Of a stretch of DNA of 37,842 bases, positions 1-8,793 are shown piece after piece; positions within the stretch are counted from its first letter, which is position 1, and every line of letters begins with the position of its first letter. The stretch covers positions 1-37,842 of the forward strand of contig JAJDBQ010000052.1 of NCBI GenBank assembly GCA_029261255.1, given 5' to 3'. The notes below the pieces were generated by a model, which worked only from the letters and a program-made list of their open reading frames with translations, ran no database searches and was not told where the DNA came from. The DNA is from Nitrospirales bacterium. Lineage in GTDB: Bacteria; Nitrospirota; Nitrospiria; Nitrospirales; UBA8639. A program made the translations under genes and the position numbers.

Positions 1-261
1 TGCGTCAGCGAGTTTCGCAAGGCGACGCGACACTTCAGTTTTTCCGACGCCCGTTGGGCCGATCATGATGATATTTTTCGGGACAATTTCCTCACGAAGT
101 TCGGGGCTGAGCTGTTGTCGTCGCCATCGACTGCGCAGGGCAATCGCAACCATGCGTTTCGCATCTTTTTGGCCGATGACGTAGCGGTCAAGTTCAGCCA
201 CGATTTGTCGTGGCGTCATGGAATCGAGTTTTGGAGCCGAAGGAGGCGGTTGCTGTTCCAT
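1..261 (-). CDS. hslU: HslU, ATPase subunit of HslUV protease (N-terminal part; runs off window)
   Basis: AAA+ unfoldase that feeds substrates into the HslV peptidase chamber in the cytoplasm. Only the first 87 codons lie in the window; the gene is cut by the left edge. The translation carries the family's N-terminal signature ([17 protein letters not shown]), the WRR basic stretch and the Walker A motif GPTGVGKT near residue 71. The ATG is three bases downstream of the hslV stop, so the two genes are almost certainly one transcript. A proline-rich tail of about a dozen residues precedes the usual start of homology. Identification is very secure even from a fragment. Confidence 0.95.
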   Translation of the reverse strand, partial: MEQQPPPSAPKLDSMTPRQIVAELDRYVIGQKDAKRMVAIALRSRWRRQQLSPELREEIVPKNIIMIGPTGVGKTEVSRRLAKLADA

Positions 262-264
262 ATG

Positions 265-801
265 TTATTTCGGTAACTCCTCAATGACAATATTATGGTT
301 GGTGTAGATATCGATGCTCCCGGCGATCTGCATGCTTTGTTCGACGATCTGTTTTGGTGTGAGCTCTGTTTGAGCCAGAAGGGCTCTGGCTGCTGCTAGG
401 GCATATGAACCTCCTGAGCCAATAGCTAAGACACCATCTTCAGGTTCAATCACATCACCGGTTCCGGAAATAATAAAGGACTGTTCATGGTTGGCGACAG
501 CGAGTAATGCTTCAAGTCGTCGAAGCACACGGTCTGTGCGCCAATCTTTGGCGAGCTCGACAGCCGCGCGCGTCAGTTGCCCTCGATATTCTTCCAGCTT
601 CGCTTCAAACTTTTCAAATAATGTAAACGCATCGGCTGTGGCTCCCGCAAATCCTGCAAGGACTTGGTTTTGATGCATCGTGCGAAGTTTTCGTGCGTTG
701 CTTTTCATGACGGTTGTGCCAACGGTCACTTGGCCATCAGAGCCCATGGCAACAATAGGGCCTTTCCGCACGCAAAGAATAGTCGTGGAACGAATGATCA
801 T
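265..801 (-). CDS. hslV: HslV, peptidase subunit of HslUV
   Basis: Threonine peptidase that forms the proteolytic dodecamer capped by HslU. At 178 residues it has normal family length. The catalytic N-terminal threonine of mature HslV is expected at Thr6 (TTILCVR), so a five-residue leader MIIRS would have to be removed; many homologues have a shorter leader. GDGQ-like and [14 protein letters not shown] motifs are present, as is the C-terminal substrate-cleft segment [14 protein letters not shown]. Its ATG overlaps the xerC stop by four bases (ATGA), and hslU follows after three bases. The order trmFO-xerC-hslV-hslU is also found in Firmicutes, so it is an old conserved cluster. Confidence 0.96.
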   Translation of the reverse strand: MIIRSTTILCVRKGPIVAMGSDGQVTVGTTVMKSNARKLRTMHQNQVLAGFAGATADAFTLFEKFEAKLEEYRGQLTRAAVELAKDWRTDRVLRRLEALLAVANHEQSFIISGTGDVIEPEDGVLAIGSGGSYALAAARALLAQTELTPKQIVEQSMQIAGSIDIYTNHNIVIEELPK

Positions 802-1775
802 GATGGTCCTTTGTCTCCTTGCGTAGTTGTGGTAACGGATGACCCTGAGCGTGGATGGGCTCGATCGTAGACCGCCATGAGTTGATCTGTGGCGACATGC
901 GTATATTTTTGTGTGGTGGCCAAGGACGCATGGCCGAGTAATTCTTGAATGGCTCGCAAATCAGCACCCTCATCCAGCAAGTGAGTGGCAAATGAATGGC
1001 GTAGCGTATGGGGTGTGACGGATTTCGAAAAGCGGTCCCCAGCCTGTTGCTTGATCATGCGTTCGATGCTTCGCGTCGTCAATCGGCCTCCTCTTGCGTT
1101 TAAGAAGAGTGGCTGTGCACCTGAACGAGGGGGAAGGCTGTTACTGATCTTTTTCCATTGTGATTTGCCCAGGCTCGGGAGTTGGCGTTGATAGTGGAGG
1201 ATGGCTTCGATTGCAACGGTTCCAATCGGGACTCTGCGTTCTTTTTTCCCTTTCCCGCGTAATCGCATGGCTTGACCCTCAAGATCCACGTCGTCCCAGT
1301 TTAATCCTACGAGTTCCGACACTCGAGCTCCACTTGAATAGAGGGTTTCCAGCATAGCCTGATTCCTGGCCTGGATCCATGTCTGCGCAGGGTATGTATC
1401 TAATAGAGTGGTGGCTTCATCTTTAGTCAGAACGGTTGGGAGGTGTGTGCCGAGTCGAGGGGAACGTACCGCAGCTGCTGGATTTTTTGAAATACGGCCC
1501 TCTTCGAGATGATAGCGAAAGAAACTCTTGAGGCACGCTAATTTTCGTGCAAGGGAGGTTTTCTTAAGCCCGTGATCACTTAAGTCTTTCAAGTAGGAGC
1601 GGATATGCAGCCCATGTATGGTCTCGATCTGTGGGTTAGGATCTGCTTGAAAGAACTGTTCTTGAATATGTGCTAAGAATTGTTGAAGGTCATAGTGGTA
1701 GTTGCGTTGGGTTTCTTCTGACGCCCCGCGTTCTAATTGCAGGTAGAGCATGAATGCTCGAATGGCGTCATTCAT
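798..1775 (-). CDS. xerC: XerC-type tyrosine recombinase
   Basis: Site-specific recombinase of the Xer family, expected to resolve chromosome dimers at dif. An N-terminal SAM-like core-binding domain (about 1-95) is followed by the catalytic domain. Numbering from the start chosen here, the tyrosine-recombinase set is visible: Arg151, Lys175, His256-x-x-Arg259, His282 and Tyr291. I chose the ATG at 1775 because it overlaps the trmFO stop as ATGA and gives a standard N-terminus; an in-frame ATG at 1802 would add nine residues and overlap trmFO by 31 bases. About 20 extra residues sit between the Lys and the His-x-x-Arg motif. Its position with trmFO and hslVU marks it as housekeeping rather than a phage integrase. 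Confidence 0.93.
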   Translation of the reverse strand: MNDAIRAFMLYLQLERGASEETQRNYHYDLQQFLAHIQEQFFQADPNPQIETIHGLHIRSYLKDLSDHGLKKTSLARKLACLKSFFRYHLEEGRISKNPAAAVRSPRLGTHLPTVLTKDEATTLLDTYPAQTWIQARNQAMLETLYSSGARVSELVGLNWDDVDLEGQAMRLRGKGKKERRVPIGTVAIEAILHYQRQLPSLGKSQWKKISNSLPPRSGAQPLFLNARGGRLTTRSIERMIKQQAGDRFSKSVTPHTLRHSFATHLLDEGADLRAIQELLGHASLATTQKYTHVATDQLMAVYDRAHPRSGSSVTTTTQGDKGPS

Positions 1776-3091
1776 TGCGAAAGCCCAGATTGCGCTGTCC
1801 ATGTTTCAAAATCGGCAAGTGCTCGCTCTTGAATGGCTTGGCGTTTTTGCTGTTTGTCTCGAATCGGCGTATCAAGAGGTGGAAATAGTCCAAAATTCGT
1901 GTTGATGGGTTGAAAGTGTTTTGGCTCACAAGTCGTGATGTAGTGGAGAAGTGCGCCATGCGCTGTGGTTGGCGGTGGTGTGACGAGCGGCTGTGCTGCT
2001 AACAGTCGTGCGGCATTCAACCCAGCGAGCCCTCCGCTGGCCGCGGCTTCCACATAGCCTTCTACACCCACTAATTGTCCCGCGAAAAAGATGTTGGCTC
2101 GTTTCTTGAGCTGCAGGGTGTCGTTCAAGAGTATCGGGACATTGATGAATGTGTTGCGATGAATGCTTCCGCAGCGGAGAAATTCAGCCTGCTCTAACGC
2201 AGGAATCATGCGAAACACTCTTTTTTGCTCAGGGTAGGTGAGCTTGGTTTGGAACCCGACGAGGTTATAGCAGGAGCCATGATGATTTTCTGCTCGTAAT
2301 TGTACCACGGCATATGGGCGTGTTCCGGTTTTGGGATCAATGAGGCCAACGGGCTTCATCGGACCAAAAGCTAAGGTCTGTCGTCCACGGTCGGCCATGA
2401 CTTCAATGGGCAGACATCCTTCAAAATAGGGAATGTTTTCAAATGACTTCGGTTGGACTCGGTCAGCTTTAACGAGAGCGTCGTAGAATTGATTGTAGGT
2501 TTCCTCGTCCATGGGACAATTGAGGTAATCGGCCGTGCCTTTATCATAACGAGACGCCCGAAAAATTTTGTCCATATTCAGTGAGTCGGTATCGACAATT
2601 GGTGATATGGCATCAAAGAAATAGAGATTTTTTGATCGTGTCAGTTGGGTAATGGCCTCAGATAACTTTGGTGAGGTTAAGGGACCCGTCGCAACAATGG
2701 ATACGGCATCCTCTGGAATCTCATGGATTTCCTCACGAAGGATTCGCACATTAGGATGTTCACTTAACGTCTGCGTGATTTTTTGTGCAAAAAGGTCACG
2801 ATCAACGGCAAGTGCGGCTCCCGCTGGAACTGCGACGTCATCAGCGACTTTGATGATCAACGAATCCAGTTTCCGCATTTCCTGCTTGAGAATGCCTGGT
2901 GCACTGAGGGGATCATTCGACCCTAAGGAATTTGAGCAGACGATTTCAGCGAGTTGTTCTGTTTTATGGGCGGCTGTTTCCGTTTTCGGGCGCATTTCAT
3001 AGAGTGTGACTTTGGCTCCCTGATTCGCGGCCTGCCATGCGGCTTCGGATCCGGCGAGTCCACCTCCTACAATGACTACATCTTGACGCAT
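1772..3091 (-). CDS. trmFO: TrmFO, folate/FAD-dependent tRNA m5U54 methyltransferase
   Basis: Makes 5-methyluridine at position 54 of the tRNA T-loop, using methylenetetrahydrofolate as carbon donor and FADH2 as reductant. The 439-residue protein opens with the Rossmann FAD-binding motif VVGGGLAGSEAAW and contains the family hallmarks CSNSLGSNDPLSAPGILKQE and the C-terminal GQLVGVEGYVEAAASGG flavin-contact motif. Length is typical. It heads the trmFO-xerC-hslV-hslU run; the 76 bases to the upstream gene hold no clear terminator, so co-transcription with cysQ is possible. Confidence 0.96.
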   Translation of the reverse strand: MRQDVVIVGGGLAGSEAAWQAANQGAKVTLYEMRPKTETAAHKTEQLAEIVCSNSLGSNDPLSAPGILKQEMRKLDSLIIKVADDVAVPAGAALAVDRDLFAQKITQTLSEHPNVRILREEIHEIPEDAVSIVATGPLTSPKLSEAITQLTRSKNLYFFDAISPIVDTDSLNMDKIFRASRYDKGTADYLNCPMDEETYNQFYDALVKADRVQPKSFENIPYFEGCLPIEVMADRGRQTLAFGPMKPVGLIDPKTGTRPYAVVQLRAENHHGSCYNLVGFQTKLTYPEQKRVFRMIPALEQAEFLRCGSIHRNTFINVPILLNDTLQLKKRANIFFAGQLVGVEGYVEAAASGGLAGLNAARLLAAQPLVTPPPTTAHGALLHYITTCEPKHFQPINTNFGLFPPLDTPIRDKQQKRQAIQERALADFETWTAQSGLSQ

Positions 3092-3167
3092 GGGTTTGGA
3101 CTCTTGAATAAAAGTTAGAATAACCGAAAAAATAGTGATTTGATTCTAGAAATGGCCGAAAAAGGTG

Positions 3168-3992
3168 TCAACCTTCACACGTGGTACATAGGCCCGTCAA
3201 GGCTTTCTTTACACGGTCATGACAGTCGTTTGTCGTGGCTAGGACGCCATGAAGATTGCGAATTTCGTTGGTGCCATATTGAATGGGGTTTCCATGAATA
3301 TCTGTGAAGCAGCCTCCTGCCCCTCGTAAAATGGCTTCAGGGGCACAGGCATCCCACGCTTTCGTATAGGGTCCAGGCTCCATATAGAGGTCAGCTCCGC
3401 CAGTGGCGATGAACCCAATTTTCAATCCGACGCTTCCCATGGGGTGTTCTTCCTGTATGTTCAGGGCTTGTTTGATGGGTGACAGTTTCGGAGAGCGATG
3501 GGATCGAGAAGCGACAAGGGCCAATGCTGCGAGAGATTTGGCCTCTGTCGCCTGTAGCGGGAGACGGCTTCCTTTATCTTCTATCCAAGCTTCTTGGTCT
3601 GTAATGCCAACGAATAGTTGGTCTTCTGTTGGCCGATAGACGATTCCCAGCTGTGAGTTTGCATCGAGGGTTAGGCCAATCATGACGGAAAACTCACCAT
3701 TTTTGGCGATAAATTCCTTTGTTCCATCCAAAGGGTCCACATACCAGATCCGTCCTTTTGGCTGGCAATTGGTGGGCAGCGGGCTTTCTTCAGCTACAAT
3801 GAGGTCATCAGGGAAATTAGCGGCAAGCCCGTCCACGATGAGGGTGTTGGCCAGTTGATCCGCTTCTGTGACTGGGTCATTGGCGCCTTTATAAGAAATC
3901 GAAAAATCCTTTTGATAAATATCCATAATTACTTGGCCTGCTTTTCGGGCCAGAGTTGACGCAACGTCGATTTCCTTTGTCCAGTTTGTCAT
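3168..3992 (-). CDS. cysQ: CysQ-like 3'(2'),5'-bisphosphate nucleotidase (inositol monophosphatase family)
   Basis: Mg2+-dependent phosphatase expected to remove the 3'-phosphate from adenosine 3',5'-bisphosphate, a by-product of sulfate activation and carrier-protein loading. The 274-residue translation shows the lithium-sensitive phosphatase motifs: Glu68-Glu69 (AEES), DPLDGT at 86-91 and WD at 213-214 within a K-x-W-D-A-C-A-P-E segment. These supply the metal ligands. The family also includes inositol-1-phosphatases and fructose-1,6-bisphosphatases; the KEFI stretch after DPLDGT favours CysQ. Five cysteines, two near the C-terminus (CTTC), are unusual. It faces away from the small membrane protein at 4104. 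Confidence 0.85.
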   Translation of the reverse strand: MTNWTKEIDVASTLARKAGQVIMDIYQKDFSISYKGANDPVTEADQLANTLIVDGLAANFPDDLIVAEESPLPTNCQPKGRIWYVDPLDGTKEFIAKNGEFSVMIGLTLDANSQLGIVYRPTEDQLFVGITDQEAWIEDKGSRLPLQATEAKSLAALALVASRSHRSPKLSPIKQALNIQEEHPMGSVGLKIGFIATGGADLYMEPGPYTKAWDACAPEAILRGAGGCFTDIHGNPIQYGTNEIRNLHGVLATTNDCHDRVKKALTGLCTTCEG

Positions 3993-4103
3993 GGCCTATC
4001 CTGGTGAAAAATTGAAAGAATTCCATCCATCACTCCGATGTGAGAGAATGGAGGGCGTGGTGAATGAGAGTTTGGTAATTTTCCGACAAGTTGGTGTGAG
4101 CTG

Positions 4104-4583
4104 ATGATTCGTATTGCCATTTTTGTGTTATTGCTGATTTTCATACTGGTAGCAGTAAATTTCCCTAAGTTTCGCCGCACGCTTGGTGTGACGCTCGTGA
4201 TATTGCTGGGGGCAGTTGGAGTGATCATTTGGCAGGATACGCAGGAACGAGAATTGGAATTTGAGCGGATTTCTGTGGGGCAGGTCCAACTCGAAGAAAT
4301 GGAGGTTCGCCCAGGATTGAATTCACGCTCTTTTGTGGTCGCTGGACGCATTCATAATCTTGCAGAAGACTATACCATACTTTCGATTCAGCTTCAGGCG
4401 ACGGTTAAAGACTGTGACGGGGGAACCTGTGAAATCGTTGGCCAAGAAGACGCCGTTCTACCCTTGGAGGTGCCAGGAGTCCAATCGAGGGACTTCTCCG
4501 TCACGATGCCTTTTTCTGTGGCACCAGAAATTAATGGAGAAGTCGCTTGGGAATATGAAGTTCTGAAAATCAGAGCTCGGTAA
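4104..4583 (+). CDS. Small membrane-anchored protein of unknown function
   Basis: 159 residues. Two hydrophobic segments near the N-terminus (about 2-18 and 27-44), separated by a short basic loop (PKFRRT), would place the remaining ~110 residues outside the membrane. The soluble part alternates hydrophobic and polar residues as in a beta-sandwich (SFVVAGRIHNLAEDYTI then LQLQATVKDCD-type strands), reminiscent of FxLYD-like extracellular domains. Two cysteines close together (DCDGGTCE) may form a disulfide. I do not recognise a named family. It is transcribed divergently from cysQ, and a strong promoter for the next operon begins 17 bases after its stop. Confidence 0.6.
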   Translation: MIRIAIFVLLLIFILVAVNFPKFRRTLGVTLVILLGAVGVIIWQDTQERELEFERISVGQVQLEEMEVRPGLNSRSFVVAGRIHNLAEDYTILSIQLQATVKDCDGGTCEIVGQEDAVLPLEVPGVQSRDFSVTMPFSVAPEINGEVAWEYEVLKIRAR

Positions 4584-4599
4584 ACCCTATTTTATTGAA

Positions 4600-4629
4600 T
4601 TGACAATATTTACAACGGATTCCTATACT
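4600..4629 (+). promoter_or_regulatory. Sigma-70-type promoter of the oxidoreductase operon
   Basis: TTGACA at 4600-4605 and TATACT at 4624-4629 with an 18-base spacer: a consensus -35 and a 5-of-6 match -10. A start near 4636 would leave a leader of almost 190 bases before the chosen start of the first gene. Confidence 0.7.
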
Positions 4630-4667
4630 TGGATTGGTTCTTGGCCGATACATCATTGTGTAGGCCC

Positions 4668-4725
4668 AAAGACTCATGAAAGCCTTCTGAAAAAGGCTAA
4701 GTATTCCTGCTGCTGGGTCTTTTTT
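4668..4725 (+). terminator. Possible attenuator in the leader of the oxidoreductase operon
   Basis: AAAGACTC (4668-4675) can pair with GGGTCTTT (4715-4722), one G-U included, enclosing a second stem AGCCTT/AAGGCT (4681-4686 with 4693-4698); a run of T follows to 4725. It resembles a weak intrinsic terminator placed inside the 5' leader. No known riboswitch or leader-peptide signature was recognised, so regulation by attenuation is only a suggestion. Confidence 0.35.
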
Positions 4726-4823
4726 AGCATTGAGAATTTCCCCAAACCCCATTACGATAGATTCTTTGAATTGAACGAAGGGTTTTTTGTGCACATTCTT
4801 GAACAATGGAGACGTGTAGGACG

Positions 4824-5438
4824 ATGACGACAACCTATAGAGTGATGCCCGGTCCTGAGCATTTTTTGCCTCCTTCTGCCTCGTCGATGGGTATACGGTT
4901 GCCTGATCCTGGGCAAGCTCATATCCATGGGTCAATTGTTTCCGAAGATGAAGCAATGGAGCAGGCAGCCCGTGAATTTCTTGCGGCTAAGGTCCCAACT
5001 ATTTTTCCTGGTCCATTAGTCTTATGGGCTTGGAATGAAAAAGCCGCCAAAAAGGCCAAAGCTGTCCGGCATCTTTATGAAACGATTAAGGAATGTGTCG
5101 ATCCTAAGCTTCAGCAAGCCATGCTCATTCCAATGCCGGATTATCGTCCTAAATACCCAAAAATCAATCCAGAAATTGAAATTAACCCGAATCATCCTAA
5201 TCTCACGATTTGGCACAATAAAATTGATGCCTGTATGTTTGTAGGAGTGCATTGCCATCAGGCCAATCTCTCTCTTAAAATCATAAGAGGGGGGACCAGC
5301 TGCTATACTGTGGCTATGTGCGCGCAAGCTGGCCACGAAGATGCGATGCTTTCCTTCCGTGATGCAACAGCCGAAAAGATAGGGAGATTGGCTGATTGGG
5401 TTAAGAAATTGAAAGGGACAGTGCCTCCTCCAGAATAA
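4824..5438 (+). CDS. porE: Epsilon subunit of five-subunit 2-oxoacid:ferredoxin oxidoreductase (CO dehydrogenase beta-like family)
   Basis: 204 residues from the ATG at 4824, preferred over an ATG at 4806 because AGGA lies at good distance only from the former. The family is annotated as 'carbon monoxide dehydrogenase beta subunit' and is known as the extra subunit of pyruvate and 2-oxoglutarate synthases in reductive-TCA bacteria such as Hydrogenobacter. Visible features are FPGPLVLWAWNEKAAKKAKA near residue 55, a proline- and isoleucine-rich middle, and a VHCHQANLSLKIIRGG segment followed by CYTVAMCAQAGHEDAMLSF. Its catalytic contribution is not established. It is first in the operon, 116 bases ahead of the alpha subunit. 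Confidence 0.75.
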   Translation: MTTTYRVMPGPEHFLPPSASSMGIRLPDPGQAHIHGSIVSEDEAMEQAAREFLAAKVPTIFPGPLVLWAWNEKAAKKAKAVRHLYETIKECVDPKLQQAMLIPMPDYRPKYPKINPEIEINPNHPNLTIWHNKIDACMFVGVHCHQANLSLKIIRGGTSCYTVAMCAQAGHEDAMLSFRDATAEKIGRLADWVKKLKGTVPPPE

Positions 5439-5554
5439 AATTCATATATGTATTATAATTTAGAAATAATGCTAAGATCATGAAGTAATGTTGATTTTCA
5501 ACATACTGCTAGGCAATTTCCTTCTCACCTGAAGCGTTTAACAAGGAGGTCTTT

Positions 5555-6763
5555 ATGGCCACTCAAGCTTCGTTCATAGGACAAAAGAATAAAAAAGACC
5601 AGGTATACACCGATCCCTGGAACATGATGTTTGAGGCCGAAAGAACGCCCTCGTTTTTTACGGGTAGTGAGGTCATAAAAGAAGCGGTACGTCGAGCATC
5701 TTGCGACATGATGGTGGCGTATCCCATCACTCCACAAAGTGAAGCGGCTGCGTTATGCGGTGAACTCTTTGCTGAAGGTTACATCGGCGATTACTTTAGA
5801 GGAGAGAGTGAATTTGCGGTTATGTCGCAATGCGCTGGAGCAGCTTTTGGTGGTGCCAGGGTTTTTACCACGACGGCAGGGCCAGGAACGATGCGGGCGA
5901 TGGAAAATTTCCCTATGTGGGCTGGCGCGCGCTTACCCATTCAGATGATTGTGACTTGCCGAGGCATTAACTCACCACTTTCGATTCAACCTGACACCTT
6001 GGAAATTTCTTATCTCATGCAGACCGGAATGCTGGTGTGGCATGCTGAAACGGCTCAAGATTTCTATGACTGGATCCTCATGGGTTATATGGTATCGGAA
6101 GAGCCTGATGTCCATTTGCCTCTGGCCTTATGCTGCGATGGGTTTTTTGTCACACATACGAAAGATATGGTTAATCTGACTCCTACTGAGATGTGTCTGC
6201 CACCGTATGATCCCTATCGATCACCGGTTCCATGTATGGATATGGAATGTCCTCCGGTTCGTATGATGCGAGATCCATTTGTGATGAAAAGTAATTATAT
6301 AAGCTATGCCACGCATGCCAGTTGGCAGCAAGAGGTGTGGGCAGCGGTTGAACGGTCGCGCAAACACACTATTCGCTGGATGAATGGTTTGATTGAAACT
6401 GAGAATGTCGAAAATGATGTTGTTATTGTGGCCTCAGGTACAGCGGTTTCCCAAAGCCGAGAAGCGATTGCGATATTGGAAGATGAAGGTGTAAATGTTG
6501 GGCTTGTGAAGGTTAAAACCTTGCGCCCATGGCCAGGTGAGGAAATTAGAGAAGCCACCAAACATGCCAAACATGTTATTATTCCAGAGTTCAACGTAAC
6601 TGGATGGCTCGCTCGTGAAGTGAGTGCCACTATTCCGAATAATGAAAGGGTTCATGCAGGTCCCCATGTATGTGGTGGAATGACCATGCCGCCTGAAATT
6701 ATTGCATCGGAGATCAAAACTGTGTTGGGGATGAAAGTCCCTGCGTTGGCTGGGCGGGGCTGA
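5555..6763 (+). CDS. porA: Alpha subunit of 2-oxoacid (probably pyruvate):ferredoxin oxidoreductase
   Basis: Carries the pyrimidine-binding and C-terminal transketolase-like domains that pair with the beta subunit to make the thiamine diphosphate site. The 402-residue protein has the alpha-subunit motif YPITPQSEAA near residue 57, a GGARVFTTTAGPGTMRAMEN block and a C-terminal domain with the LVKVKTLRPWPGEEI pattern. In autotrophs the enzyme runs reductively, carboxylating acetyl-CoA (or succinyl-CoA) with reduced ferredoxin. A strong AGGAGG sits just before the ATG. The alpha chain alone does not tell me pyruvate from 2-oxoglutarate specificity; the beta chain points to pyruvate. Confidence 0.88.
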   Translation: MATQASFIGQKNKKDQVYTDPWNMMFEAERTPSFFTGSEVIKEAVRRASCDMMVAYPITPQSEAAALCGELFAEGYIGDYFRGESEFAVMSQCAGAAFGGARVFTTTAGPGTMRAMENFPMWAGARLPIQMIVTCRGINSPLSIQPDTLEISYLMQTGMLVWHAETAQDFYDWILMGYMVSEEPDVHLPLALCCDGFFVTHTKDMVNLTPTEMCLPPYDPYRSPVPCMDMECPPVRMMRDPFVMKSNYISYATHASWQQEVWAAVERSRKHTIRWMNGLIETENVENDVVIVASGTAVSQSREAIAILEDEGVNVGLVKVKTLRPWPGEEIREATKHAKHVIIPEFNVTGWLAREVSATIPNNERVHAGPHVCGGMTMPPEIIASEIKTVLGMKVPALAGRG

Positions 6764-6830
6764 TACAAGCAGAAAGCTTTCTGTGAGAGTATATTGCTCT
6801 TGAACAGATTTCGAAAATAAGGAGAAGCAC

Positions 6831-7748
6831 ATGAGTAAAGAACGAATAAAGATCGCAGAAGAGTTGTATGACATTATGCCTGCTGAGTACCAAGATTTGG
6901 TCAAGCGAGCAACGTACGGGAATGAACAACGAGGATGGAAAGATATTGGTAACGCGAAGGAACTCATCGAAGAGCATTCGCTGTGCGCCGGATGTCCAGA
7001 ATCGATGGCTTTTCGCTATATCTTAGCCTCACTCCCAAACCCAGAAGACACGGTCATGGTTGGGTCGACTGGTTGTACGAGTTTAGTCTTCCCACATGTG
7101 GCCGTTCATAACATTCATTCCTTGTTCGGTAATCAAAACGCCATTGCTTCCGGGTTAAAACGAGCTTTGAGTGTCCGGTTTCCAGACCGAGTAAAAGATG
7201 TGGTCGTTCTAGCGGGTGATGGGGCGACCGTGGATATTGGGTTGGATATGACGTTGCAGGCCTGGTTCCGGCAAGAGAAGTTTACGACCATTTGTTTTGA
7301 TAATGAACTGTATGCCAACACGGGTGGCCAAGAAAGTGGGTTGATGCAAAAGGGATTTGTTGCCAAAATGGCCCCAGTTGGAAAGTCATTTGAAAAAGTT
7401 CGTCTTCCGGAAATCGCTCGTGAGTCTGGCTGTCACTATGTGGTGAATTGTACGGTGAGTAAGCCGAATCTGGTGGAAAAAGTTATTAAAAATGCGGTTC
7501 ATATAGCTCGAGAAATTGGTCCAACATACTTGCAAATGTATACCCCCTGTATTTTGGAAATTGGGAAAAATAGTATGGAAGGGTTGCAGGAAATGCGCGA
7601 TTCAGAAAAACCTTCCGAACGATTTGCTTATAAAGAATTTGTCAGCGAGCCGGCGAAGGAATTAATTGCTGAACTAGCGGCGAAAGAAAAAGAACGAAAA
7701 GCTGAAGCGAAAAGACAATTGGCTTCCCAAACAGTAGCAGTGGGATAA
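6831..7748 (+). CDS. porB: Beta subunit of 2-oxoacid (probably pyruvate):ferredoxin oxidoreductase, TPP and [4Fe-4S] binding
   Basis: Binds thiamine diphosphate and the proximal [4Fe-4S] cluster. Cluster ligands are visible as Cys52-x-x-Cys55 (CAGCPE), Cys82 (STGCTS) and Cys240 (TPC). The thiamine motif runs from GDG at 129-131 to Asn158, then Y-A-N-T-G-G-Q at 161-167. The NTGGQ form is what I know from pyruvate enzymes (YSNTGGQ, YMNTG), whereas 2-oxoglutarate enzymes usually read YGMTGGQ; I therefore favour pyruvate, with caution because reductive-TCA paralogues are close. The last ~35 residues form a charged Lys/Glu/Ala tail. It is preceded by GGAG and followed 17 bases later by the gamma gene. 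Confidence 0.88.
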   Translation: MSKERIKIAEELYDIMPAEYQDLVKRATYGNEQRGWKDIGNAKELIEEHSLCAGCPESMAFRYILASLPNPEDTVMVGSTGCTSLVFPHVAVHNIHSLFGNQNAIASGLKRALSVRFPDRVKDVVVLAGDGATVDIGLDMTLQAWFRQEKFTTICFDNELYANTGGQESGLMQKGFVAKMAPVGKSFEKVRLPEIARESGCHYVVNCTVSKPNLVEKVIKNAVHIAREIGPTYLQMYTPCILEIGKNSMEGLQEMRDSEKPSERFAYKEFVSEPAKELIAELAAKEKERKAEAKRQLASQTVAVG

Positions 7749-7765
7749 GTAAGAGGAGCGATATC

Positions 7766-8470
7766 ATGATTTTACGTCGAATTAATATACGAATGTCAGG
7801 ACTGGGAGGCCAGGGTGCTGTAACGGCGGCTCATGTCATGGCGATGGCAGCTTCCAAAGATGGCAAGTTTGCTATTTCGAATCCATTTTTTGGGGCAGAA
7901 AAACGCATGGCGCCAGCTGAGAGCTATTGCCGAATTGGACTGCGGAAAATTTACGACCGTGGCGAACTTGTGTTTCCTGATGTGATTCAAGTGTTTCATC
8001 CTCAAGTCATTACAATGGGGAAGAGTTACACCATGCCATTTTATTCGGGGATCAAAGAGGGTGGTTTGGTTATCATCAATACTGATATGCCTCTCTTGTC
8101 TGATGAAGATGTGACCCGACTTAAAGACCTGAATGTGTCAGTCTTTAGCATTCCAGGTACCAATATTGCGATGGATGTTGCTGGGACTGAGCTGGCGACA
8201 AACATGACCATGATTGGTTCGGTGGCAGGGATCACAAAATGTGTCAGCATGAATGGTTTGGACCTGGCCTTACAGGAGCGATTTGGAAAAAAATTCGTCG
8301 CATCTGGTGGGACTGCAACTCTGGACGAAGCGATTAAGAAAAAGTTTGCGAAGAAAGAAATGTTATTAAAAAAGAATTTGGATACCGTGAAGGCTTCCTA
8401 TGAAATCGCTGCAGAATGGGCTGAGAAAAACAACGTGGAGTTAGTGGTTGGGGAAGCTGCGGCTGCGTAA
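7766..8470 (+). CDS. porG: Gamma subunit of 2-oxoacid:ferredoxin oxidoreductase
   Basis: 234 residues with the gamma-subunit signature near the N-terminus, MSGLGGQGAVTAAHVMA, followed by the conserved ISNPFFGAEKRMAPAESYCRI stretch (residues about 38-57) that contributes to CoA/2-oxoacid handling in the family. The C-terminal part contains FGKKFVASG and a Lys-rich helix that look like an extension over minimal gamma subunits. GGAG precedes the ATG, and spacing to the neighbouring genes (17 and 31 bases) supports one transcript. Confidence 0.87.
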   Translation: MILRRINIRMSGLGGQGAVTAAHVMAMAASKDGKFAISNPFFGAEKRMAPAESYCRIGLRKIYDRGELVFPDVIQVFHPQVITMGKSYTMPFYSGIKEGGLVIINTDMPLLSDEDVTRLKDLNVSVFSIPGTNIAMDVAGTELATNMTMIGSVAGITKCVSMNGLDLALQERFGKKFVASGGTATLDEAIKKKFAKKEMLLKKNLDTVKASYEIAAEWAEKNNVELVVGEAAAA

Positions 8471-8501
8471 TACCGAGAACCTTAGCGAAGGAAAGTGATA
8501 G

Positions 8502-8780
8502 ATGTATAATGTTGCCCTTGTAACAGATGAAAAGTGTGTCGCGAAAAAAGGCTGTCGCCTTTGCATCATGTATTGTCCTGAAGCCAATACCTTGGATCTG
8601 AATCCAGATAAAATGGTGGCCGAAGTGATAATTAATCGGTGTAAAGGGTGTGAGTTGTGTAAAGTCGTGTGTGACGCCGCCAAGCATGAGGCGATTGATA
8701 TGGTCGCAGTGAATTCAGATGGGACCTTAATGGATAAGGCTGGAGAAGCCGCAGAGTTGGGTCAAGCCTATTCAGGGTAA
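8502..8780 (+). CDS. porD: Delta subunit, ferredoxin-like, two [4Fe-4S] clusters
   Basis: 92-residue ferredoxin-type electron-transfer subunit that links the catalytic core to external ferredoxin. Two cysteine sets are visible: Cys12-x5-Cys18-x2-Cys21-x3-Cys25-Pro and Cys47-x2-Cys50-x2-Cys53-x3-Cys57. The first is unusual in having five residues between the first two cysteines where bacterial ferredoxins normally have two, and in the second the usual Pro after the last Cys is Asp. The gene ends the operon and is followed by a strong intrinsic terminator. Confidence 0.85.
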   Translation: MYNVALVTDEKCVAKKGCRLCIMYCPEANTLDLNPDKMVAEVIINRCKGCELCKVVCDAAKHEAIDMVAVNSDGTLMDKAGEAAELGQAYSG

Positions 8781-8793
8781 ACTCATTTATTTG

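Noticed and set aside
798..1775. Tyrosine recombinase as a mark of an integrated element
   Set aside because: Conserved neighbours trmFO and hslVU, ATGA coupling and absence of attachment repeats show a housekeeping Xer protein.
5454..5459. TATAAT between the epsilon and alpha genes as an internal promoter
   Set aside because: Perfect -10 hexamer, but the sequence 17 bases upstream (CAGAAT region) is a poor -35, in a very AT-rich gap where such hexamers arise by chance.
5555..8780. Assignment of the oxidoreductase as 2-oxoglutarate synthase
   Set aside because: The beta-subunit NTGGQ motif favours pyruvate; however, the distinction is not proven and both paralogues often exist in such organisms.
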